Origin: Chloroflexota bacterium
GTDB lineage: Bacteria; Chloroflexota; Anaerolineae; Promineifilales; Promineifilaceae
Length of the DNA stretch: 64,000 nucleotides
Reading direction: 5' to 3'
Assembly: GCA_014584575.1 (NCBI GenBank)
Contig: JACTMP010000046.1
Location: forward strand, 1 to 64,000
Below, one piece after another: positions 52,077 through 60,886 of this stretch. Made by a program: the position numbers and the translations under genes. How positions within the stretch are numbered: the stretch's first letter is position 1; each line of letters begins with the position of its first letter. Below the pieces are notes generated by a model. It saw nothing but the letters and a program-made list of their open reading frames with translations. It was not told the DNA's origin and made no database searches.

Positions 52077-54899
52077 TTACCGCTCCCGATTCAGCCAGCG
52101 CACCGTCAACTCCCCCAGCCGGTCGGTGCGCTGGCGCAGGACGGTACATTCTGGCAGGGCGTCCAGGAATAGCTGGCCGTACCGCTTCGTCAGCACCCGT
52201 TTATCCAAAATCGCCACCACCCCCTCATCACTGCCGCGCCGGATGAGGCGGCCGAACCCCTGCCGGAAACGCAGCACCGCCTCCGGGATGGAGTATTCAA
52301 AAAAGGCGTTGTCATACGTCTCCGAGCGGGCAGCAAAAATAGGGTCAGAGGGCACATCAAACGGCAACTTGACCAGCAAGACTGCTTGCAAAGCGTCGCC
52401 AGGCACATCTACCCCTTCCCAAAAGGAGCGGGTACCTAGGAGGACGGCATTGGCCGACGGCCGTTTGAACTGCTCCAACAACTGCTGCCGGGAACTGCCC
52501 GAATTTTGCACCAACGTGGCAATACCCCGGTCGGCCAATACCCCTTCCACTGCTTTGGCCGTCTGCGCCAACTGGCCGTAAGCAGTGAACAGGGCCATTG
52601 TCCGCCCACCCAACGCCGAGGCCACATCAATAATCGCTTCCTCCACATACCGCTGGTAGCCCGGCTGGTGCGGTTCGGGGATGTCGGTCGCCAGGTAGAG
52701 CAGGGTGGAATTTTTGTAGTCAAAGGGGGTGTCTACGGCCAGTTCGCCCACTTCGTAGGCGTGCAGGCGGTTGCGCACGTAGGCGAAAGTGGGCTCCGTT
52801 TCCCATTCGCCGGGTGTGGCCGTGCGCAAAGTGGCAGAGGTGAGGACAACTGTTTCCAGCGCCTTGAAGATGTGCCGCTCTACCAGCGGCCCCACGTGCA
52901 GGGGGGCGGCGTGCAGCGAGATGCGGTCTTTGAAGATTTCCACCCAATAAATCATCTCTCTGGTAGGCTGGATGATAATGCCGTCCAGATTGGCGCGGGT
53001 CTCTTCCAGGGTACGGCCGTTGCTTTGCAGCGCCGCCATCATCTCTTCCCCTTCCTCAATTTCAAACTGATCGGACACATCGGCCAGACCCCCGGCCAGT
53101 TTCTCAAAGCCACTGACCAGGCGTTTCAAGTGGGTGTTCAGGTTATCCCAACTTAGCTCCACTTCGCTGTAGCCCGGCTGGCGGCGCAGGTCGGGCGTCA
53201 GCCGAATTTGCTCGGCAAACTGGCTGCGCCGGTTGACAAACTCGGCCAGGAAGTAAGAGAGGGTCATAAAAAACTCTTCCAATCGTTCAGCCGCCAACTG
53301 CCCTTCGCGGCGCATGGCGTTGATGAGCTGCGCAAACTTCTCGGCGAAGTCGGGCGGCATAGCCACCTGCACCCGGTTTTGCACGTCGGTCAGCAGCCCG
53401 GCGCGGGGTTTGTTAATTTCGTCCAGCACCGCTTCCAAAAAGCGGCGGTCGGCTTGAAAACTGAGGCCATTGGTCACGGCCGTTTCCAGATGATGCGCCT
53501 CATCCACAATCAGGTCATAAAACTGGGGCAGAATGTGGTTCTCATTGGCCACGTCTGAGAGCAGCAGGGCGTGGTTGACAATGATGATCTGACTCAGTTC
53601 CGCCTGGCGGCGCACATGGTTCAGTGGGCAGTTTTCCAGAGCGCACTGATCGAGGGTGCAGGCGCTGTTTTCGCCGCTCAACCGCGCCCAGGCCACCCGC
53701 TCGCCGGGTGTGCGTAGGTTCAATTCGGCCACATCCCCCGTTTTGGTCTGCCCCAGCCAGAGCAGGATGCGGGCGTAAAGCGCCATTTCGTCGCTGTTGC
53801 TGGGGCCGCTGTGGCGCATTTGTTGGAAGAGGCGGGTGCAGATATAGTTGCTGCGTCCCTTGCGCACACAGGCATTCAGTTCAAAGGGCAATATCCGTTG
53901 CAGTTCGGGGATGTCCTTGTGGATCAACTGGTCTTGCAAATTGATCGTATTGGTGGAGATGACCACGCGACGGCCGTTTTGCGCCGCCCAAAATGCCGAA
54001 GGAATGAGATAGGCGACCGACTTGCCCGTGCCCGTCGGCGCTTCCACAATCACGTGCGAGCCGTAATTAAAGGCATCCACGACAGCCAGCAGCATATCTT
54101 CCTGCTGTGCCCGATACTCATAACCAGGCACGGCGCGTTCAAAATTGCCACCCGGCCGGATGATGCTGGCAACGACATCAGGGTCTATAGCTGTTGGTTT
54201 TTCGGCCGGGGTCAGGGAACGCCCTTCCAGTTTGGGCGGATTAAAGAGGCGGGGCAGCCGCCCACGCTGGCGCAGTTCACCCCCTTCAAAAGCGGTGCGC
54301 GCCCGCGCCGCCAGCACATCTTCAAAAAATATCGTCTCCGGCCAGCCCAATTTTTTCCCGGCCATGACAATCTCGTCTAGCTGCGCCAAGGGGATTTGCA
54401 TGGCCCGTTCTTTGAGCGCCAGGAACAACTCCACCGTCAATTCGGCGTCAGCCAGAGCGCGGTGGGCCTGTTCGCCGTCTGGCATAGGCAAGCCTAGATA
54501 ACGGGACAGTGCATCCAGCCCGTAACGGCCGGCGTCAGGAAAAAGGACGGTCGCCAGGGTGACGGTATCCAGCCGGGGATTGCCCACGCCCAGCCGCTCC
54601 GATTGCAAAAAGCCCAAGTCAAATTCCACATTGTGGCCTACCAATATATGGTCGCCCAAAACAGCCCGTAGCCGGGATCGCAGGTTGAACATGCCCGGCG
54701 CGCCGTTCACCATCTCCTGGGTGATGCCGGTCAGCCGGGTGATGTAGGGCGGAAGGTCCTTGTGGGGATTCACCAGGGAGCTAAATTCGTCCAGGATGTC
54801 GTTACCACGAAAGGTGATAGCGGCGGCTTCGATGATGCGGTCGTTGGTCGGGTCGAGGCCGGTAGTTTCCAGATCTATGGCGACGTAAGTTGTTGACAT
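52077..54899 (-). CDS. dinG: DinG-family helicase with N-terminal DnaQ-like exonuclease
   Basis: 940 residues from the ATG at 54899 (MSTTYVAIDLETTGLDPTND). The exonuclease has DLETTGL, VGHNVEFDLGFLQ and HRALADAELT (about 1-170). The helicase has Walker A EAPTGTGKSVAYLIPSAF (about 290), DEAHHLE, and motif VI RFRQGFGRLIRRGSDEG (about 885). Cysteines near 408-435 (CTLDQCALENCPLNH) may hold an FeS cluster. It is similar to Gram-positive DinG, in which the exonuclease is fused. The upstream frame extension is repeat DNA. Confidence 0.93.
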   Translation of the reverse strand: MSTTYVAIDLETTGLDPTNDRIIEAAAITFRGNDILDEFSSLVNPHKDLPPYITRLTGITQEMVNGAPGMFNLRSRLRAVLGDHILVGHNVEFDLGFLQSERLGVGNPRLDTVTLATVLFPDAGRYGLDALSRYLGLPMPDGEQAHRALADAELTVELFLALKERAMQIPLAQLDEIVMAGKKLGWPETIFFEDVLAARARTAFEGGELRQRGRLPRLFNPPKLEGRSLTPAEKPTAIDPDVVASIIRPGGNFERAVPGYEYRAQQEDMLLAVVDAFNYGSHVIVEAPTGTGKSVAYLIPSAFWAAQNGRRVVISTNTINLQDQLIHKDIPELQRILPFELNACVRKGRSNYICTRLFQQMRHSGPSNSDEMALYARILLWLGQTKTGDVAELNLRTPGERVAWARLSGENSACTLDQCALENCPLNHVRRQAELSQIIIVNHALLLSDVANENHILPQFYDLIVDEAHHLETAVTNGLSFQADRRFLEAVLDEINKPRAGLLTDVQNRVQVAMPPDFAEKFAQLINAMRREGQLAAERLEEFFMTLSYFLAEFVNRRSQFAEQIRLTPDLRRQPGYSEVELSWDNLNTHLKRLVSGFEKLAGGLADVSDQFEIEEGEEMMAALQSNGRTLEETRANLDGIIIQPTREMIYWVEIFKDRISLHAAPLHVGPLVERHIFKALETVVLTSATLRTATPGEWETEPTFAYVRNRLHAYEVGELAVDTPFDYKNSTLLYLATDIPEPHQPGYQRYVEEAIIDVASALGGRTMALFTAYGQLAQTAKAVEGVLADRGIATLVQNSGSSRQQLLEQFKRPSANAVLLGTRSFWEGVDVPGDALQAVLLVKLPFDVPSDPIFAARSETYDNAFFEYSIPEAVLRFRQGFGRLIRRGSDEGVVAILDKRVLTKRYGQLFLDALPECTVLRQRTDRLGELTVRWLNRER

Positions 54900-54919
54900 A
54901 ATTAATAATCCGTCATGAT

Positions 54920-55030
54920 CCACGAAGGACACGAATGGCGCGAAGGACGCGGGGCGCGAAGGACGCGGGGCGCGAAGATTTATCGGCGGCAGTTTCGTGC
55001 TATTCGTAAAATTCGTGGCGTCTTTTGCAA
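54920..55030. repeat. GCGCGAAGGACGCGGG tandem repeat upstream of dinG
   Basis: Two exact 16-bp units (GCGCGAAGGACGCGGG) plus partial copies, and a TTCGTGCTATTCGTAAAATTCGTGG segment on the right that forms a loose inverse. It lies in the predicted 5' leader of dinG. Confidence 0.7.
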
Positions 55031-55058
55031 AGTCGCAGTCAGTCACAAACAGGCGAGA

Positions 55059-55067
55059 ATTATAGCA
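55059..55067 (-). promoter_or_regulatory. Extended -10 promoter for dinG
   Basis: On the minus strand TGCTATAAT, with consensus TATAAT at 55064-55059 and TG one base upstream. No -35 box is clear. The leader would contain the 16-bp repeat. Confidence 0.5.
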
Positions 55068-55119
55068 CGGATTTTCTAGGCAGGGTGGTCGCCAATCGGC
55101 TTTTGGCTACAATCGGGCT

Positions 55120-56163
55120 ATGTCTTATTTGAACGGCGCATTACAAGGGAAACGGGTGCTGGTGAGCGGGGCCACCGGCTTTATTGGCGGGCGGCTGGCG
55201 CAGCGATTGGCGGCAGAAGAGGGAGCGATAGTGACGGGCACGGGACGCGATCTGGCAAAGGCGCTTTTTGTGGCTGAAGCGGGCGTGACATTGCAAGCGG
55301 TAGATTTGCGTGATGAGGCGGCGCTGCGCACGGCCGTCATCAATCAAGACTATATCTTCCACACCGCCGCCTGGATGGGGGGTGGCCGGATGAAGGAAGA
55401 CCCGGCAGAGGCGATGGCGTTGAACGTCACGGCCGTCGAAACGCTCATCCGCCTGGCCCACGAAGCAGGGGTCCTCCGGGTGGTGACGGTGAGTTCCATT
55501 GCCGCCTATGGCGCTCCCGATGGCGCGGCCTACGGCCGTCCCGATAAAATGGACATTGACGAAAACACCCCATTGGATACCACGCAGGCAGATGTGTACG
55601 GCCGTACCAAAGCCCTGGGCGATATAGCCGCGCGTGAAGCGGGCGCTGCATGGGGACAGGACGTGGTAGTGATTCGCCCGGCGCTGGTTTACGGCCCTCG
55701 CTCGGCCGGCTGGACGGTAAGCATGGTGAAGCTCATCCAGAGCGGGACGCCGGTTTTGTTTGGCGATGGTTCTGGTCACGCCTGGCCCGTGTACATTGAC
55801 AATTTGGTTGATGGGATGCTATTGACGGCCGTGCAACCAGGCATCGCCGGCGAGGCTTTCAATTTCTGCGACACGGCCGTGACCTGGCAAACGTTCATGG
55901 GCTATTACGGCCAGATTTGTGGCAAAAAACCGCGCCGCCTGCCTCTCTGGACGGCGCGGCTGTTGGCCGAAGCCAACAGCCTGTTCAAGTTGGGGCTACC
56001 CCTGAACCGGGAACGGCTGAAATTTCTGACAAGTCGCGCTGTTTACCCCACGCACAGGGCAGAAACACTGCTCGGCTACCGGGCACAGGTTTCGTTGGAT
56101 GAGGGGATGGAACGGACGGCCGTGTGGCTGCGGGAAAATGGGTATGTGGGGATTGGAGATTAG
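55120..56163 (+). CDS. NAD-dependent epimerase/dehydratase (extended SDR)
   Basis: 347 residues. The nucleotide site is VLVSGATGFIGGRLAQRLA (about 14-32) and the catalytic YxxxK is VYGRTKALGD (about 165). Family members modify nucleotide sugars or steroids. The ATG has no ribosome binding site; a TACAAT box (55108-55113) ends six bases before it, so the transcript may be leaderless. The last codons and stop (GIGD, TAG) are part of the GGAGATT array. Confidence 0.87.
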   Translation: MSYLNGALQGKRVLVSGATGFIGGRLAQRLAAEEGAIVTGTGRDLAKALFVAEAGVTLQAVDLRDEAALRTAVINQDYIFHTAAWMGGGRMKEDPAEAMALNVTAVETLIRLAHEAGVLRVVTVSSIAAYGAPDGAAYGRPDKMDIDENTPLDTTQADVYGRTKALGDIAAREAGAAWGQDVVVIRPALVYGPRSAGWTVSMVKLIQSGTPVLFGDGSGHAWPVYIDNLVDGMLLTAVQPGIAGEAFNFCDTAVTWQTFMGYYGQICGKKPRRLPLWTARLLAEANSLFKLGLPLNRERLKFLTSRAVYPTHRAETLLGYRAQVSLDEGMERTAVWLRENGYVGIGD

Positions 56164-56216
56164 AGATTAGAGATTGGGGATTGTGCAATCTCTAATCTCC
56201 AGTCTCCAATCTCTGG
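56150..56216. repeat. GGAGATTAGAGATTAG dyad at the epimerase stop
   Basis: GGGATTGGAGATTAGAGATTAG is followed by the inverse CAATCTCTAATCTCCAGTCTCC. The array begins inside the last codons of the gene. Confidence 0.85.
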
Positions 56217-56285
56217 TCAAATAAAGCAGATAACGGTAAACTTGTCCCATGAATAAAGAGATTTTAACGCAAGGGGGTGAGAGTA

Positions 56286-56480
56286 TTGCCAAAGGTTGAT
56301 TTGCGACCGAATGAAACGCAGGAGCAGCTGTTCCGCCGTTTCAAGAAGTCTGTGGTAAAAAGCCGCGTTTTGACTGACGTGCGCCGCAAGCGTTGGTACG
56401 TATCCAAAAGCGAACTAGATCGCATTGAAAAGAAAAAAGCGGTGCGGCGACAGCGCAAAATCCAGAAACTAGGCGTCTAA
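56286..56480 (+). CDS. rpsU: Small ribosomal subunit protein bS21
   Basis: 64 residues, starting PKVDLRPNETQEQLFRRFKK after a TTG start at 56286, with AGGGGGTG seven bases upstream. The basic C-terminus RRKRWYVSKSELDRIEKKKA and RRQRKIQKLGV is typical. S21 contacts the platform of the 30S subunit. A GTG at 56277 is less likely because it overlaps the ribosome binding site. Confidence 0.93.
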   Translation: MPKVDLRPNETQEQLFRRFKKSVVKSRVLTDVRRKRWYVSKSELDRIEKKKAVRRQRKIQKLGV

Positions 56481-56483
56481 TGC

Positions 56484-56519
56484 AAAAAGCCTCTACCGGA
56501 TTCGGTAGGGGCTTTTTTT
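56484..56519 (+). terminator. Intrinsic terminator of rpsU
   Basis: AAAAAGCCTCTACCG, GATT loop, CGGTAGGGGCTTTTTTT: a long GC-rich stem with a seven-T run directly after the rpsU stop codon. Confidence 0.93.
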
Positions 56520-56605
56520 GTTGGTCACAATGCGCACCCGGCTGCAACATAAAACGACCGGGTTACGGCCGTTTCACTTATAACCTTCGCACTTCTTTGC
56601 GGATT

Positions 56606-57265
56606 TTAGTAAGCGCCTTCACCTTTCATCACGGCGGGGAAGGTGCGGAACAGGATTTTGATATCCAGCAGCACTGACCAGTTATGAACGTATTGCATGT
56701 CCAGCTTCACCCGTTCGTCATAGCTGGTGTTGGAACGGCCGCTTACCTGCCACAGACCGGTCAGACCGGGCATCACTGCCAACAAATCGGGGCCGTAAGC
56801 GCCGTATTTTTCGATTTCATCCGGGGCGATGATGCGCGGGCCAATCAGGGACATATCCTGAAACAGAACGTTGAACAGTTGGGGCAGTTCGTCCAGGCTG
56901 AATTTGCGCAACAGTTTGCCCACTTTGGTCACACGCGGGTCATCTTTCAATTTGTAGTTGCGATCCAGTTCAGCTTTTAGTTCCGGACGTTGCGCCAGGA
57001 TTTCATCGCCGTTGACGTACATGGTCCGAAATTTGAAGGCATCAAAGACACGGCCGTCGCGCCCCAACACCCGCCGCCGGTAAATAATCGGGCCGGGAGA
57101 ATCGAATTTCACCGCCAGCGCCAGCGCCAGAAACACCGGCCACAAAACCAGCAGCGCGGGGATAACCAGGGCATAATCTACCAGACTTTTCAAACCAGCG
57201 TAAGCCTGTTGCGCGCTGATGTGGGTGTTATAGCGGGTGGTGAAAATGGATTCTGAAGCGATCAT
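56606..57265 (-). CDS. Short polyprenyl-phosphate sugar-1-phosphate transferase (PglC/WcaJ catalytic type)
   Basis: 219 residues. One membrane segment ([20 protein letters not shown], about 31-50) is followed by the catalytic domain with [36 protein letters not shown] and [14 protein letters not shown]. It starts lipid-linked glycan assembly by transferring phospho-sugar to undecaprenyl phosphate. It is the small form without the four extra N-terminal helices. No other polysaccharide gene is adjacent. Confidence 0.92.
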   Translation of the reverse strand: MIASESIFTTRYNTHISAQQAYAGLKSLVDYALVIPALLVLWPVFLALALAVKFDSPGPIIYRRRVLGRDGRVFDAFKFRTMYVNGDEILAQRPELKAELDRNYKLKDDPRVTKVGKLLRKFSLDELPQLFNVLFQDMSLIGPRIIAPDEIEKYGAYGPDLLAVMPGLTGLWQVSGRSNTSYDERVKLDMQYVHNWSVLLDIKILFRTFPAVMKGEGAY

Positions 57266-57418
57266 GGTTCGTTATTCTCCAATGAATGAGAACTACCAGG
57301 GTATTTTTCAAGTTGTTCAATGAATCGGGTCTCTTCCTAAGGACAATGGGAAGTATAGGCATCCCCCCTTACGACGAACCTTATGGAAAACTTACGGCTG
57401 GCTGACGGCCGTAAAAAG

Positions 57419-57451
57419 AAAAACCCGGCTTTTGTGAGAAGCCGGGTTTTT
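57419..57451. terminator. Intrinsic terminator after ilvD
   Basis: Perfect 13-bp stem AAAAACCCGGCTT/AAGCCGGGTTTTT with a seven-base loop, two bases beyond the ilvD stop. It reads as terminator on both strands. Confidence 0.9.
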
Positions 57452-57453
57452 AA

Positions 57454-59133
57454 TCACTCATCCGTAACACATCCCTCAGAAGCGGATTTGACGCTCTTGA
57501 TGTATTTGTAGAGCGTACCCCGTGTGGCTTTGTAAGGCGGCGCAGTCCAGGCGGCGCGGCGGGCAGCCATTTCTGCCTCAGTAATGAGGACATCTATCGT
57601 GTTTTGGGCAGCATCAATGGTGATGGGGTCGCCATTTTGCACCAGGGCGATGGGGCCGCCTTCCTGCGCTTCCGGGGTGATGTGGCCGACAATGAAACCG
57701 TGAGAGCCGCCGGAGAAACGGCCGTCCGTCAACAACGCCACATCCTGCCCCAACCCGGCCCCCATAATCGCGCTCGTCGGCGTCAGCATCTCCGGCATTC
57801 CCGGCCCCCCCTTCGGCCCTTCAAATCGGATGACGATCACGTCCCCTTTCTGAATTTCGCCCTGCTCTAACCCGGCCAACATCGCCTCCTCCGAATCGTA
57901 CACCCGCGCCGTGCCCGTAAAGACCAGCCCTTCTTTGCCGGTGATTTTGGCAACGGCCCCTTCGGGAGCCAGATTGCCCCGCAAAATCTGGATGTGTCCC
58001 GTCTCTTTGATCGGCTTTTCCAATGGATAAATGATCGGTTGGCCTTCGCTTAATCCGGGCAAATCGGCCAGGTTTTCAGCCACAGTTTTTCCTGTCACAG
58101 TCAGACAATCACCATTGAGCAAACCATTCGCCAACAAATACTTCATCACCGCCGGGATACCGCCCACGTTATGTAAATCTTCCATGACGTACTTGCCACT
58201 CGGTTTCAAATCGGCAATAAAGGGCACACGGCTGCTGACGGCCTGAAAATCATCAATCGTCAGCGGCACACTCACCGAGCGGGCCATGGCGATCAGGTGC
58301 AAGACGGCATTTGTTGAGCCACCCGTAGCCATGATGACAACCATCGCATTTTCAAAGGCAGCGCGGGTCATAATGTCGCGGGGTTTGATGTCCCGTTCCA
58401 GTAGCAGGCGCACGGCCGTACCTGCCTGCACACATTCGGCCAGTTTTTCCGGCGAATCGGCCGGATAGGAGGAGCTATACGGCAGGCTCATGCCCAACGC
58501 TTCAATGGCCGAGGCCATGGTGTTGGCGGTGTACATGCCACCACAGGCGCCCGCACCGGGGCAGCTATAGCGCACAATGTCCTGTCGCTCTTCTTCGGTA
58601 ATGCGCCCGGCCAGGTATTCGCCGTAACTCTGGAAGGCGGAGACGATGTCCAGTTTGTCGTGCAAAACGGTACAGCCCGCCCGGATTGTCCCCCCATACA
58701 CCATCAAACCAGGACGGTTCAGCCGCGCCAGCGCCATAATGCTGCCCGGCATATTCTTGTCGCAGCCCGGTAACGTTACCACTGCATCATACCATTGGGC
58801 GCTGACCACCGTTTCAATCGAATCGGCGATCAGGTCACGGGATTGCAGGGAGTAGCTCATCCCATCCGTGCCCATGCTGATGCCGTCGCTGACGCCGATG
58901 GTGTTGAAGCGCATCCCTACCAGCCCATTGGCCTCTAGGCCTTCCTTCACCTTCGCTGCCAGGTCATTCAGGTGCATGTTGCAGGAGTTCCCCTCGTACC
59001 ACATGCTGGCAATACCTACCTGTGCTTTGTCCATATCGGCCGACTGCAAGCCGGTGGCGTACAACATCGCCTGCGACGCCCCCTGCGATTTCACCTGCGT
59101 AATGCGTGAACTGTATTTATTCAGTTGAGTCAT
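57454..59133 (-). CDS. ilvD: Dihydroxy-acid dehydratase
   Basis: 559 residues, normal length. Cluster cysteines are in [13 protein letters not shown] (about 121) and [15 protein letters not shown] (about 192), plus an early Cys in [10 protein letters not shown] (about 50). It dehydrates dihydroxy-isovalerate and dihydroxy-methylvalerate to the oxo acids of valine and isoleucine synthesis. It stands alone, but leuB of the leucine branch is 3 kb upstream on the same strand. Confidence 0.96.
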   Translation of the reverse strand: MTQLNKYSSRITQVKSQGASQAMLYATGLQSADMDKAQVGIASMWYEGNSCNMHLNDLAAKVKEGLEANGLVGMRFNTIGVSDGISMGTDGMSYSLQSRDLIADSIETVVSAQWYDAVVTLPGCDKNMPGSIMALARLNRPGLMVYGGTIRAGCTVLHDKLDIVSAFQSYGEYLAGRITEEERQDIVRYSCPGAGACGGMYTANTMASAIEALGMSLPYSSSYPADSPEKLAECVQAGTAVRLLLERDIKPRDIMTRAAFENAMVVIMATGGSTNAVLHLIAMARSVSVPLTIDDFQAVSSRVPFIADLKPSGKYVMEDLHNVGGIPAVMKYLLANGLLNGDCLTVTGKTVAENLADLPGLSEGQPIIYPLEKPIKETGHIQILRGNLAPEGAVAKITGKEGLVFTGTARVYDSEEAMLAGLEQGEIQKGDVIVIRFEGPKGGPGMPEMLTPTSAIMGAGLGQDVALLTDGRFSGGSHGFIVGHITPEAQEGGPIALVQNGDPITIDAAQNTIDVLITEAEMAARRAAWTAPPYKATRGTLYKYIKSVKSASEGCVTDE

Positions 59134-59271
59134 GTTCTTCCTCCATAAAGATATATGATTGTTGCAAAATTTTAGCGATCAGGGGGAATCCTTCGGGGCA
59201 ATTATTCTGACTAATGGCCGGGTTCTGCCATCCGATCCACTAACACAATGGCGTTCTGTAATGTCGAGTCC

Positions 59272-59511
59272 TCAGTCAGCTTGTTTTGTCAACTCTTGAA
59301 GCAACTGGTTTATTCGTTTCAAAATAGTGGCATCCACACGACCAAAAGTTTTCACCACGATGGACTGAGACAAGGTGTAAATCTTGTCCACCCTCACCTG
59401 TCCTGATCTGTTGAGATTGCCTTTTTCCAAATCATTATTGGTGATGGTGAAGCCAGACGACAAATCAGTAAATGGCACGGGCACGAGAACAATATCACCC
59501 TGTTCAGGCAT
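59272..59511 (-). pseudogene. MazF/PemK-like toxin with an internal deletion
   Basis: 79 residues. The N-terminus QGDIVLVPVPFTDLSSG and the C-terminal part FTITNNDLEKGN, VRVDKIYTLSQSIVVKTFGRV are normal PemK/MazF sequence, but the roughly 35-40 residues between them, which carry the RP motif and the TS motif needed for RNA cleavage, are missing. Reading frame is kept. Toxicity is unlikely. It overlaps the upstream antitoxin-like gene by eight bases. Confidence 0.72.
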
Positions 59512-59728
59512 CGTTCCAGTCCTCGTCATCCAGGGGATTGCCCCAAAAATCAAGACTACTTTCGGCAGCTTGCATCAACTCCAAAAAGGATTCCCCATTT
59601 TCGGCAATAACAAAGATGGTCAGGTGCGCCCCCGGTGTAAAGGGGACAGGGAGTTCAATACGGCCGTCACGAGTCACCTCGACTCGATACTTAATTGCTT
59701 GTTGGGGAAGATTAACCATATTTTCCAT
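59504..59728 (-). CDS. Antitoxin-like protein upstream of the truncated MazF
   Basis: 74 residues, starting MENMVNLPQQAIKYRVEVTR. A short beta-rich N-terminal part with DGRIELPVPFTPG resembles AbrB-type DNA-binding segments, and the C-terminus DFWGNPLDDEDWNDA has the acidic DDEDW pattern of antitoxins in cyanobacteria and Chloroflexota. GGAGGTGAAG precedes the ATG. Confidence 0.7.
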   Translation of the reverse strand: MENMVNLPQQAIKYRVEVTRDGRIELPVPFTPGAHLTIFVIAENGESFLELMQAAESSLDFWGNPLDDEDWNDA

Positions 59729-59795
59729 TCTTCACCTCCAGTAAAGTTAAACTGCCGCTATTGTACCATCAACCAGGTTGATGAAAGAGGTGTTG

Positions 59796-59963
59796 TCAAT
59801 CCAACACGGCCGTACCCTCAATCTCGATCAAAAATTCCGGCCGGGCCAGGGATTGCACGCCAATCCAGGTGGTCGTGCGATTGCCTTGCGCCACTACAAT
59901 TTGGGAAAAACCGTACTGTCGGCTGGGAAACAACGAATCGGGATTCAGGCTCATCTTGCTCAT
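59796..59963 (-). pseudogene. RidA-family remnant with a large internal deletion
   Basis: 55 codons. The first part NPDSLFPSRQYGFSQIVVAQ and the last part TTWIGVQSLARPEFLIEIEG with AVLD match the two ends of RidA/YjgF-like proteins (about 125-130 residues). About 70-80 middle residues are absent without a frame change. The catalytic Arg (normally in the missing part or near the end) cannot be present in its usual context. Its ATG overlaps the stop of the DNA glycosylase gene. Confidence 0.7.
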
Positions 59964-60877
59964 GGCTTCTCCGGTGGCACACTGCCATCCAACAGGCTGT
60001 GGTGATAGGCCCAGTCCCAAAACCAGTAGGCCAGCCCTTTCCATTGCCCCCAGTCGGCAAACGCTTTTTCCACTTCGGCGCGGCCGACCGGTTGTTGGTC
60101 ATACCATTCATACGACACCAGTTTGAACGCCCAGGAATCTACCGGCACCGCATCGTAATGCCCCATGAGCATGAGCAGGGAAGCGGCGGCATAGGGGCCA
60201 ACCCCTTTGAGGGAGAGCAACCGTTTGCGCAATTCGTCGGTGGGAAGCACGGCCGTTTTCCACTCTTCCAAATCCAATTCCCCACCGGCTATGCGCTGCG
60301 CCAGTTCCAGCACATACGGGGCGCGGTAACCCAGTCGCACCGTTTTACGCAAAATTTCTACGTCCGCAGTTGCCAGCCGGGCGGGGGTAGGAAAAGCGCG
60401 GCGTTGGGGATCATCCGGCAACGGCGCGCCAAAGGTGTTGGTCAGTTCCTGCGCCATCCGTTTGGTGCCGCCCCAGGTGGTATTGGTGGTGAGGATGCTT
60501 TTGACCACATTTTCAAACAGGGTGGCGGCGCGCAGCAGTCGTCCTTGCGCCTGTTCTTCCACCTGCGCCAGTTTGGGTTCATGGCAAACGGCCGTATAAA
60601 AATCACTAAAATCCATATCCAGCCCCAACATCCAGGTGACGGCCTGCGCCACTTCGGCACGTTCCGTTCCCGTCAGCGGTGCTGCCAGCGACACGCGCAC
60701 CCCGACTTCATCTTCACCCACATGAAAAGAAACCACCCGACCAGATGTCAGTTCCAGCACATAATCAAAGCCGTTTTCTGCGTCTGGCCCGGTAAATGGG
60801 GACAACTGTACCCATCCGTGTGAATTGACCACCGTTGCCAACGAAAACGGCCGTCGGGCCGCCAAAATCATTTCCAT
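59960..60877 (-). CDS. DNA-3-methyladenine glycosylase-like HhH-GPD protein
   Basis: 305 residues. The N-terminal AlkA/OGG-like domain (about 1-110) precedes the helix-hairpin-helix LLSLKGVGPYAAASLLMLMG (about 217-237) with the catalytic Asp in VPVDSWAFK. The Lys seen in bifunctional OGG1 enzymes is absent, so it is probably a monofunctional glycosylase that removes alkylated bases. GAGGTGG lies before the ATG at 60877; a GTG at 60880 is equally possible. Confidence 0.85.
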   Translation of the reverse strand: MEMILAARRPFSLATVVNSHGWVQLSPFTGPDAENGFDYVLELTSGRVVSFHVGEDEVGVRVSLAAPLTGTERAEVAQAVTWMLGLDMDFSDFYTAVCHEPKLAQVEEQAQGRLLRAATLFENVVKSILTTNTTWGGTKRMAQELTNTFGAPLPDDPQRRAFPTPARLATADVEILRKTVRLGYRAPYVLELAQRIAGGELDLEEWKTAVLPTDELRKRLLSLKGVGPYAAASLLMLMGHYDAVPVDSWAFKLVSYEWYDQQPVGRAEVEKAFADWGQWKGLAYWFWDWAYHHSLLDGSVPPEKP

Positions 60878-60886
60878 CACACCACC

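Noticed and set aside
54900-55046. 49-residue N-terminal extension of DinG
   Set aside because: It translates the GCGCGAAGGACGCGGG repeat. The exonuclease domain begins directly after the ATG at 54899.
59384-60823. A 479-codon plus-strand frame
   Set aside because: It runs antisense through the MazF-like, antitoxin-like, RidA-remnant and glycosylase genes, which all have recognisable products. Its own translation resembles nothing and it lacks a start signal.
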